This document shows positions 1 to 5,571 of a stretch of DNA of 7,446 nt, in pieces. This stretch comes from Methanobacterium sp. (GTDB lineage: Archaea > Methanobacteriota > Methanobacteria > Methanobacteriales > Methanobacteriaceae): the NCBI GenBank assembly GCA_009712615.1, contig WASR01000179.1:1-7446 (forward strand), given 5' to 3'. The number at the start of each line of letters is the position of its first letter. The stretch's first letter is position 1. Under the pieces are notes generated by a model, which searched no databases, was not told the origin of the DNA, and saw only the letters and a program-made list of their open reading frames with translations. A program made the translations under genes and the position numbers.

Positions 1-507
1 GCCCGCCCACCGCCCGGCGGCCTCGACAGCCAATCGCCCAAAGCCACGGATGAGGCCGGCCCGCGGGGCTACGACGCCGGCAAAAAGGTCAAGGGTCGCA
101 AGCGGCATATCATCACCGATACCGAGGGCCACTTGGTCGGGCTGACGGTGCACACCGCTGACATCCAGGATCGAGATGGAACGGTCGGCGTCATCGCTTC
201 CATTCGCCGGCTGTACCAGTGGCTGCGCCATTTGTTTGCCGACGGCGGCTATGCCGGAGAAAAACTGACGGATGCGCTGGCCGATCTCGGCACATGGACC
301 ATCGAAATCATCAAGCGCTCGGATGCGGCCAAAGGCTTCGAGGTGCCGCCGCGACGGTGGGTTGTGGAGCGGACTTTTGCCTGGCTGAGCCGCTGCCGCC
401 GGCTCGCGAAAGATTTCGAAGAGACCATCGCCAGCGCCGAGGCGTGGATATTCATCGCGTCGATCCGCCTCATGGTGCGTAGGATGGCGAGGCCGCGTCA
501 CGCGTAA
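1..507 (+). CDS. IS5-family DDE transposase, C-terminal part (5' end outside window)
   Basis: The frame is open from the first base to TAA at 505-507, giving 168 codons. It catalyses cut-and-paste movement of its element using a DDE (RNase H fold) active site. Counting from the first visible codon, the likely catalytic residues are D9 in LDSQS, D81 in FADGGYAG and E123 in VVERTFAWL. The text between them (RGYDAGKKVKGRKRHI, GHLVGLTVHTADIQDRDG, IIKRSDAAKGFEV) is typical of IS5-family transposases. The N-terminal part of the protein is missing only because the window starts inside the gene; no frameshift or stop is seen in the visible part. A TTG at 133 is in frame but is not a real start, because conserved sequence including the first catalytic Asp lies upstream. 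It belongs to a different subgroup from the transposase at the right edge. Confidence 0.9.
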   Translation, partial: ARPPPGGLDSQSPKATDEAGPRGYDAGKKVKGRKRHIITDTEGHLVGLTVHTADIQDRDGTVGVIASIRRLYQWLRHLFADGGYAGEKLTDALADLGTWTIEIIKRSDAAKGFEVPPRRWVVERTFAWLSRCRRLAKDFEETIASAEAWIFIASIRLMVRRMARPRHA

Positions 508-509
508 TC

Positions 510-528
510 CGAGTTTCGAGTTAGGCTC
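510..528 (+). repeat. Probable right terminal inverted repeat of the left IS
   Basis: The GC-rich sequence ends in CGAGTTTCGAGTTAGGCTC just before TTA (529-531) and the AT-rich region. The reverse complement begins GAGCCTAACTCG, which is the kind of end seen in several IS5-family elements. The matching left end is outside the window, so the exact boundary is inferred from composition and the TNA rule. Confidence 0.5.
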
Positions 529-690
529 TTAACCTCCAAATAACATAAATAAATATGTGAAAATATCACGCTATTTCCGTAATTATTTATGGTATAAGTC
601 ATTTATTCAAAATTTAAACAATATTAAATTCACATTTACATTAAATTTATTCAATAAATATTTTATTATAATTTAAAATTATTGGTCAAT

Positions 691-712
691 TATTTATTAT
701 TTATAATAAATA
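691..712. repeat. Perfect AT-only inverted repeat
   Basis: TATTTATTAT at 691-700 is followed by TT and then its exact reverse complement ATAATAAATA at 703-712. In DNA this AT-rich it could be partly chance, but 10-bp perfect arms with a 2-base centre are compatible with a dimeric regulator site or a cruciform-prone element upstream of the promoter. Confidence 0.4.
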
Positions 713-808
713 TTATTTATGCCGATGACGTTTTTTTGTGTGAGTCGGAATGTATTTGGCGATTATATACCGTATGGAATTTGTGGCAATTTGGAATCAT
801 TTTTAGCG

Positions 809-836
809 TTGCAATTTCAGACGCTGGCGCTACACT
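809..836 (+). promoter_or_regulatory. Candidate sigma-70 promoter for the RiPP operon
   Basis: TTGCAA at 809-814 (4 of 6 matches to TTGACA) and TACACT at 831-836 (4 of 6 to TATAAT) are separated by 16 bases. Transcription would start near 843, about 65 bases before the precursor ATG. In this AT-rich background other placements are possible, so this is the best visible candidate rather than an assigned promoter. Confidence 0.35.
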
Positions 837-908
837 TAAAAATAGAAAAATTTAAAAAAAACCACTTAAAATAGGCGATGTAGGGCTCTAGCTAAAGGAG
901 TAGTGCCA

Positions 909-1064
909 ATGTCCTCAGATATTTCGCGGGTGCCTCATGGAGTTAACGCGTCGCACAGCGATCCAACGATGAACGACGAGTTAGACCTAGAAATCCTTCT
1001 TGAAAATAATATGGAAATATTGAATGACGCCCATGACTCAAGCCATTCTTCTCACATAGATTAG
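909..1064 (+). CDS. RiPP precursor peptide with His-rich C-terminal core (51 aa)
   Basis: The peptide begins MSSDISRVPHG and ends NDAHDSSHSSHID. The start is well supported: AAGGAG at 895-900 sits 8 bases before ATG 909, and the frame closes with TAG at 1062-1064 just before the maturase gene. Residues 1-40 look like a leader, including an acidic/leucine stretch (DELDLEILLENN, residues 23-34) of the kind bound by maturases. The last ten residues hold H42-D43-S44, H46-S47-S48 and H49-I50-D51, three aromatic-x-S/D triplets of the form used by three-residue-cyclophane (triceptide) enzymes, with His as the aromatic residue. There are no Cys, Trp, Phe or Tyr residues, so lanthipeptide, sactipeptide or Trp/Tyr crosslinks are excluded. 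I recognise no named precursor family. The assignment rests on size, position, ribosome binding site, leader-like sequence and the enzymes that follow. The modified residues are inferred. It was probably missed by size-filtered gene calling. Confidence 0.8.
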   Translation: MSSDISRVPHGVNASHSDPTMNDELDLEILLENNMEILNDAHDSSHSSHID

Positions 1065-1071
1065 TAAAGGA

Positions 1072-1104
1072 CGCCACAGAATTTATTTATCATATTCTGT
1101 GGCG
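1072..1104 (+). promoter_or_regulatory. Intercistronic hairpin between precursor and radical SAM gene
   Basis: CGCCACAGAAT (1072-1082) and ATTCTGTGGCG (1094-1104) are exact reverse complements, forming an 11-bp stem with an 11-base loop. It starts 7 bases after the precursor stop codon and ends 7 bases before the GGAGG (1112-1116) of the next gene. No T-run follows, so it is not a standard intrinsic terminator. A structure at this place would fit 3'-end protection of a precursor mRNA, or partial attenuation, to give more precursor than enzyme. This is inference from position and structure. Confidence 0.75.
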
Positions 1105-1122
1105 ATTCCTCGGAGGTGCCAT

Positions 1123-2298
1123 ATGTTCGACAAAATTATAAATAATTTCACGATAATATTGAAAATATCAGAAAAATGTAACTTAGCTTGCCCAGATTGT
1201 TATTTTTTTTTCCATGGTGATGAGTCCCATTTGAGACGTCCTGTAATAATTCGAGAGGATGTTGTTCACGGAGTGGGGCGTTTTCTGATGGAAGCGGCAA
1301 GGGAACAAGGATTACGAAAGGTTGTTATAGGCTTTCATGGAGGAGAACCGCTGCTAATTAAAAAAGAGTTTTTCGCTGAAATTTGTAAATTACTTAAGCA
1401 TTATTCAAATATCGTGCAGTTGGAATTAAAATTAAATATCCAGACAAATGGAACGTTAATTGATAATGAATGGATAGATATTTTTTCTGAAGAGGATGTT
1501 CAAGTTGGTATAAGTTTAGATGGACCTAAATTTCACAATGATCGCACAAGACCAAAAGTTAACGGTAAGTCATCGTATGATGACACACTAAGAGGATGGA
1601 GTTTAATTCAAAAAGCTGTTTCAGAAAAGAGAATAAAACCATCTGGTATACTTGGTGTTGCCAGTCCATATCTTGATGGCGGTGAGACATATGGGCACTT
1701 TAGAGATGTATTTGGGGCTACTAGTGTAAATTTTGTTCTTCCTGCTTACTGTCATGATACCCACCCTGGCGCGGACTATATCGATGGTGTGAGGTATTTT
1801 ATGATGGGTGTATATTTAGAATGGAAAAAACGAAAGGACTATGGGATTAGACTGAGATTTGTGAACTCGATTATGCGTCATATTCTTCTTGAAACTGCAG
1901 ATGAAGAACGGATGTTTATTAGTGACGTTAGAAATCAAATATCTATCTCGTCTGATGGCGAAATAGGGCCAGAAGATGTTTTGAGAAGCACACATTCAGA
2001 TTTTAGAAACAGTGGAATCTACATACAAAATTCAAATTTAAAAGAAATTTTTGCTCATCCAATGTGGTTATCCTTCGGCGATGGCATGACAAAAATTCCG
2101 GATGATTGCATGCCCTGTAAATGGAAAAATGTTTGTCGTGGCGGACGTCCTTGGCATCGATTTTCTTTTGAAAATAAATTCAATAATAAATCATTGTATT
2201 GTGATTTTTTTTATCAAATAAATGAGTTAATTTTTTCGGATTTGCTGAAAAGTGGAGCGGACATTGCAAAGTTAAATAGTAATATTGGTTATCTATAG
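1123..2298 (+). CDS. Radical SAM/SPASM peptide maturase, cyclophane-forming (FxsB/XyeB/GrrM-like) type
   Basis: A 391-residue enzyme that probably crosslinks the 51-residue precursor. The radical SAM cluster motif is C19-x3-C23-x2-C26 (KCNLACPDCY), followed by the SAM-binding GGEP at 73-76, QTNG at 107-110 and SLDGP at 131-135. The C-terminal SPASM-like part has C329-x2-C332-x5-C338 followed by RGG, HRF, NKFNNKSLYC with C360. This CxxCx5CxGG...hR...FdnpSvYC pattern is characteristic of the FxsB, XyeB and GrrM group, which form three-residue cyclophanes between an aromatic side chain and a beta-carbon. The stretch SSDGEIGPEDVLR (277-289) also fits that group, which has no Cys there. Start choice: GGAGG at 1112-1116 is 6 bases before ATG 1123. 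An in-frame GTG at 1099 lies inside the hairpin stem and lacks a ribosome binding site. The group assignment is from motif recall, not a profile search. Confidence 0.85.
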   Translation: MFDKIINNFTIILKISEKCNLACPDCYFFFHGDESHLRRPVIIREDVVHGVGRFLMEAAREQGLRKVVIGFHGGEPLLIKKEFFAEICKLLKHYSNIVQLELKLNIQTNGTLIDNEWIDIFSEEDVQVGISLDGPKFHNDRTRPKVNGKSSYDDTLRGWSLIQKAVSEKRIKPSGILGVASPYLDGGETYGHFRDVFGATSVNFVLPAYCHDTHPGADYIDGVRYFMMGVYLEWKKRKDYGIRLRFVNSIMRHILLETADEERMFISDVRNQISISSDGEIGPEDVLRSTHSDFRNSGIYIQNSNLKEIFAHPMWLSFGDGMTKIPDDCMPCKWKNVCRGGRPWHRFSFENKFNNKSLYCDFFYQINELIFSDLLKSGADIAKLNSNIGYL

Positions 2299-2329
2299 TT
2301 ATATGGTGATTTCAGTAAATGGAGATTAA

Positions 2330-2914
2330 ATGATGAAAACTGGAGTAAACTTATCACATATTAAATTTAACAATTTGTTTTCAAATGAAGAATGCGACAA
2401 TATTATTGAACTTCTTTCAAAAAAACCATTTAAAGAAGGATTAGTCGCAAAAAAAAACGATGAAGTTGCGACGATATTTTCGATGGATTGGACAAAACGA
2501 AAAGTTCAAACATCTTATCACGAAATTTCTAAAGAAAATAAATGGATATTCGACAGAATGGATCTGTTATTCAAAATTTCGAATAAAAGATTTAAATTTG
2601 ATATAGATCGTACGAAAGAGCAATTAAAATTTATAAAATATGACACAGGCTCTCATTTTTCTCAGTGGCATACAGACACAGGGGAGTTTTATGCAAATTT
2701 GAGAAAGCTTTCAATGTCTGTTTCTCTCTCTGCTATGGAGGATTACGATGGCGGAAATCTGGAAATTGCCCCAACAGAGATCGGAGATATTCTTAGAGTC
2801 GCCCGCGGTGGGGCTGTCGTCTTCCCATCATTCCGACATCACCGGGTTACAGAGGTCACAAGAGGTATTCGGTACGTATTGGTAAACTGGATCAGTGGGC
2901 CATGCTTTCGGTAA
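2330..2914 (+). CDS. 2OG/Fe(II)-dependent oxygenase, prolyl-4-hydroxylase (P4Hc) type
   Basis: A 194-residue cytoplasmic protein that covers a complete P4Hc-type double-stranded beta-helix domain. The iron ligands are H114 and D116 (QWHTDTG) and H171 (FPSFRHHRVTEVTRG). R181 in GIRYVLVNW is the expected 2-oxoglutarate salt-bridge residue. YDGGNLEI (139-146), GDILRV and GGAVVFPS are typical core strands of this family, as is the closing WISGP. It would hydroxylate a carbon using O2 and 2-oxoglutarate. Given its place directly behind the maturase, the precursor core is the likely substrate; candidate sites are Asp, Asn, Ser or His side chains near the C-terminus, but nothing in the sequence fixes which. 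It starts 31 bases after the maturase stop, with GGAG at 2321-2324. ATG 2330 and ATG 2333 are both possible starts, 5 and 8 bases from that site. Confidence 0.9.
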   Translation: MMKTGVNLSHIKFNNLFSNEECDNIIELLSKKPFKEGLVAKKNDEVATIFSMDWTKRKVQTSYHEISKENKWIFDRMDLLFKISNKRFKFDIDRTKEQLKFIKYDTGSHFSQWHTDTGEFYANLRKLSMSVSLSAMEDYDGGNLEIAPTEIGDILRVARGGAVVFPSFRHHRVTEVTRGIRYVLVNWISGPCFR

Positions 2915-2926
2915 AAAATAGTTTCT

Positions 2927-4786
2927 ATGAATTATTATCTGCAATCTAATGCGTGTATCATGAAAAAGTCACGTTCAGATAACACTCAATATCCAACTTA
3001 TAAAGGGGTACCACCACGCGCTCTTTTCATGTTTGTATTTTTTTACGTTAAAAACCATGCGGTCGTGTTATTTTTATTTTTTTTAATCGGAGCTATATCA
3101 GCGGTTATAGATATATCCATGCCGGTTATTCTAGGAAAAATTATAGGAATTATCCACGAATCTTCAATAATTTCAGATAGAGAATTTATCATAAATAATC
3201 ATAAAGATGTGTTTTTTGCGTCTATAATTATCGTAATTATCGTGCGACCTGTCGCTGGAATAGTGCAAAACATATTAAATAATCAATATATCACACCAAT
3301 GCTTATGCATAGAGTTAGGTGGAGTTCTCATATCAACGTCAGCGGACAAAAAATTAACTTTTTTGATGATAATCTTGTTGGAAAAACAGTTAGTAGAGTG
3401 ATTCAGATCGGTCCTGCCGTTAGAGAAACGATAATTTGCACGATTAATTCCATATGGCACATCATATTTTACGAAATATGTGCACTACTAATGGCTGCTT
3501 CTCTAAAATGGCAATTCTGTATCCCTCTCTTAGGATGGTTTTTATCGTATAGCGTTATTCTTTATTATTTTATTCCTAAATTGAAAGAACAATCAAGAAA
3601 TACATCAGAGATAAAATCTTACTTGCATGGCGTTTTATCTGATTATTATACAAATATCCATTTGATAAAATCGTTTTGTAATAAAATAACGGAAGATAAA
3701 AATGTGATGTCATTTTTAGTTGCGTATACGAAAAATTTCAAAAAACAATTGTGTATTAGTACAAAATTTTCAATTACATTGTCTTTATTAAATTGTATAT
3801 TCCTAGTAACTGTTGGTATTATTTCTATTTTTCAGTGGGAAAATAATATAATTGATGCAGCGATCGTTGCAACTATGTTTCCAATTGCATGGCAATTGAC
3901 AACACATGCTGCTTGGATCAACCAAAATGTCACATCTATATTCGAATCTATTGGAGTTATACAAGACGCTATTCCAACTTTAACGAATTCTGATTTGGCT
4001 GCTACAGCCGAATTACCGTGTTTATCGCGTCAATGCGATGGTGAAATCGTATTTTCCAATATATATTTTAGATATAAAAATAACACAGAAATGGTTCTTA
4101 ATGATATTAATTTTAATATTGGGTCAGGAGAGAAAGTTGGTATCATTGGACCGTCAGGATCCGGAAAATCAACGATAATAAAGTTACTACTTCGTTATTA
4201 TTCACCAATATCAGGAAGTGTATTTCTGAGCGGCGCTGACTTATCAAACGCAAATGTCAACGAAATTTTAAATAAAATATCAGTTGTTAGTCAGGATTTG
4301 CACCTATTACATAGATCTGTTAGAGATAATATTTGCTTTGGATCACAATATGTCTCAGAGAATGATATGTATAACGCAGCTGAAAAATCAAAATCATTAG
4401 ATTTTATTTTAAAGTTAGAAGATACTAGCGGTCGCCATGGGTTTGACGCATATATCGGAGATGGGGGAGTTCAGTTATCTAGAGGTGAGAGGCAGAGAAT
4501 AGCAATTGCACGTGCCTTAGTTCATAATTCTCCAATTTTGCTTCTTGATGAAGCAACATCATCTATAGATATAAATTTTGAATACGACATAAATAATTAT
4601 TTATTCAGAGAAATTAAAAATAAAACCATGTTAGTAATTTCGCATCGCCTATCATGCGTCAACTTTTTGGACAGAATAATTTTGATCAACAATGGGCGTA
4701 TTATTGAAAATGGAACGCACACGGAACTTCTAGATAAAAATGAATGGTATGCTAATCTGTGGAAAAAACATATAGGTGCTATATAA
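2927..4786 (+). CDS. ABC exporter half-transporter (TMD-NBD fusion), probable peptide exporter
   Basis: A 619-residue exporter of the type in which one transmembrane domain is fused to one ATPase domain, so it would work as a dimer in the inner membrane. Six hydrophobic spans are visible near residues 45-63, 96-115, 174-192, 196-216, 282-302 and 308-326. The ATPase part has Walker A GPSGSGKST (408-416), Q-loop Q456, signature LSRGE (517-521, instead of the usual LSGGQ), Walker B LLLDE ending at E542, D-loop SSID and H-loop H573. There is no N-terminal C39 peptidase domain, since the protein begins with only a short soluble stretch before the first span, so it should export without cutting off a leader. 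ATG 2927 is 12 bases after the oxygenase stop and has no clear ribosome binding site. Translational coupling is likely; ATG 2960 is an alternative start. The cluster context points to the modified peptide as cargo. Confidence 0.9.
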   Translation: MNYYLQSNACIMKKSRSDNTQYPTYKGVPPRALFMFVFFYVKNHAVVLFLFFLIGAISAVIDISMPVILGKIIGIIHESSIISDREFIINNHKDVFFASIIIVIIVRPVAGIVQNILNNQYITPMLMHRVRWSSHINVSGQKINFFDDNLVGKTVSRVIQIGPAVRETIICTINSIWHIIFYEICALLMAASLKWQFCIPLLGWFLSYSVILYYFIPKLKEQSRNTSEIKSYLHGVLSDYYTNIHLIKSFCNKITEDKNVMSFLVAYTKNFKKQLCISTKFSITLSLLNCIFLVTVGIISIFQWENNIIDAAIVATMFPIAWQLTTHAAWINQNVTSIFESIGVIQDAIPTLTNSDLAATAELPCLSRQCDGEIVFSNIYFRYKNNTEMVLNDINFNIGSGEKVGIIGPSGSGKSTIIKLLLRYYSPISGSVFLSGADLSNANVNEILNKISVVSQDLHLLHRSVRDNICFGSQYVSENDMYNAAEKSKSLDFILKLEDTSGRHGFDAYIGDGGVQLSRGERQRIAIARALVHNSPILLLDEATSSIDINFEYDINNYLFREIKNKTMLVISHRLSCVNFLDRIILINNGRIIENGTHTELLDKNEWYANLWKKHIGAI

Positions 4787-5144
4787 AAAGCGTCGAAACG
4801 ATGATTGCTGTGTTAGATTATATTTCTGGTAGGTGAAATATACGATGCGAATTCCGATAAATCTGTCAGAAAGGTACTGGGAGCCTTTATTTTGGTAATT
4901 GGTAGCGGCACGGAGTTTGATGATGCGGGGTTTAGTTTTGGCTGCGTTTGGTCAGTTAACCGACCAGCCTTCAATGGTGTTGAATCGTGAACGCGATGTA
5001 TGGAAGGAAAGGGAAGTGGAATGGCTATGCATTCCATCCGGTGACTTTTGGGGCCTATGAAGGCCGTAGTTATAGAAGATCAGATGAACGGTCTTATCGA
5101 ATTGAGTATTTTCCTAGATCGTGTTCTATAAACGAATAAAATTC

Positions 5145-5278
5145 TGTTGATATTACCGATGCATACTTGGTTTTGTTTCAACGGGTGTCTGGATGGGCCA
5201 TCAAGGGCCTCTGGATCTTACTTTTGTCGTCGAGCGACCGCACGGTAGCGTGGCCAATGGGTGTTGATCTTACCGATG
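5145..5278 (+). repeat. Short direct repeat (16 of 17 bases) in the intergenic segment
   Basis: TGTTGATATTACCGATG at 5145-5161 recurs at 5262-5278 with a single A-to-C difference. The spacing of 117 bases is a multiple of three and both copies read VD(I/L)TD in the same frame, with no stop between them. This may be the trace of a decayed coding repeat, or of a duplicated flank left by an excised insertion. Neither can be decided from the window. Confidence 0.45.
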
Positions 5279-5503
5279 AGGGGGGCTCATAGGTGAGCGA
5301 CGATGTGGGAATGTGATGAGGATCGAGGCCTTATGTCACTCAGATACACTGGAACGAACGCAAGCTTTTGCCAGTCTCCTCGACCGCTATCCTATCGGTC
5401 CGATGGTTCGTTTCTCCGCGGTTTGGCTAAGGCAGGTCGAATAACCTTGGGGATGACGTCGGGGATTAAATTTGACGTCTTCGATTAAAAATCTGATCGA
5501 GTG

Positions 5504-5549
5504 AACTTATATAAAAAAGCACAATAATTTTTGTTATTATATATAAGTT
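5504..5549. promoter_or_regulatory. AT-rich dyad upstream of the HExxH gene
   Basis: AACTTATATA (5504-5513) and TATATAAGTT (5540-5549) are exact reverse complements. Inside lies a second small pair, AATAA (5523-5527) and TTATT (5534-5538), around TTTTTG. It ends 22 bases before the GTG start at 5572. It could be an operator, a promoter region with TATATA elements, or a 5'-UTR hairpin. No well-spaced -35/-10 pair is convincing. A TGACGTC direct repeat (5454-5460 and 5473-5479) lies just upstream. Confidence 0.4.
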
Positions 5550-5571
5550 GGCATGAATTGTGAGGTATATC

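Larger units (their letters stand above)
1..528 (+). mobile_element. Right-hand part of an IS5-family insertion sequence
   Basis: The window opens inside an insertion sequence. It contains the C-terminal part of the transposase gene, a short untranslated tail, and a probable terminal inverted repeat ending with TTAGGCTC at 521-528. The TTA at 529-531 fits the TNA target preferred by IS5-family elements. The segment is GC-rich and the sequence turns sharply AT-rich just after it, which supports the boundary. The left end lies outside the window, so the inverted repeat pair and the target duplication cannot be confirmed here. Confidence 0.75.
529..908. other. AT-rich intergenic leader region upstream of the RiPP operon
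   Basis: No coding region is visible in these 380 bases. Positions 541-720 contain only 23 G or C by my count (about 13%), far lower even than the AT-rich genes downstream. From about 721 the composition becomes more balanced and promoter-like elements appear. Such tracts are often bound by xenogeneic silencers (H-NS, MvaT or Ros/MucR-type proteins) in horizontally acquired DNA; that role is inference here. Confidence 0.7.
4787..5571. other. Non-coding or decayed segment between exporter and HExxH gene
   Basis: About 785 bases without a recognisable gene. The stretch 5221-5280 plus 5341-5460 is near 55% G+C by my count, whereas the genes on both sides are near one third, so it looks like inserted or remnant DNA. 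Short open frames exist (4996-5139, 47 codons; 5140-5292 after one stop in the same frame; 5303-5488, 61 codons; 4813-5037 on the minus strand) but none has a good ribosome binding site or a family I recognise. A 17-base near-repeat (TGTTGATATTACCGATG at 5145-5161; the copy at 5262-5278 has one mismatch) is spaced 117 bases apart. An 18-base near-palindrome centred on GTTAAC lies at 4949-4966. No terminator is evident after the exporter gene. Confidence 0.6.

Noticed and set aside
133..507. A complete small gene starting with TTG 133
   Set aside because: The same frame continues upstream to the window edge with conserved transposase sequence, including the first catalytic Asp.
909..1064. Assignment to the His-Xaa-Ser (HxsA) repeat system
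   Set aside because: Only two HxS triplets are present, without the long regular repeat, and the companion genes HxsB, HxsC and HxsD are not present as such.
1072..1104. Hairpin as a rho-independent terminator
   Set aside because: The stem is strong but no T-run follows, and the downstream ribosome binding site is only 7 bases away.
1099..1122. GTG 1099 as the start of the radical SAM protein (eight extra residues)
   Set aside because: It lies inside the right arm of the hairpin and has no ribosome binding site, whereas ATG 1123 has GGAGG at the right distance.
3275..3460. Minus-strand frame inside the exporter gene
   Set aside because: It is antisense to the conserved transmembrane domain of a clear ABC exporter and has no family features.
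4845..4898. 17-codon frame beginning MRIPINLSERYWEP behind AGGTG
   Set aside because: Too short to judge, and no context or repeat supports a peptide function.
4813..5037. Minus-strand 74-codon open frame
   Set aside because: No recognised family, no convincing ribosome binding site, and it lies in the mixed-composition remnant segment.
5303..5488. 61-codon open frame as a gene
   Set aside because: No family resemblance, no clear ribosome binding site, and composition unlike the neighbouring genes; treated as chance or decayed.
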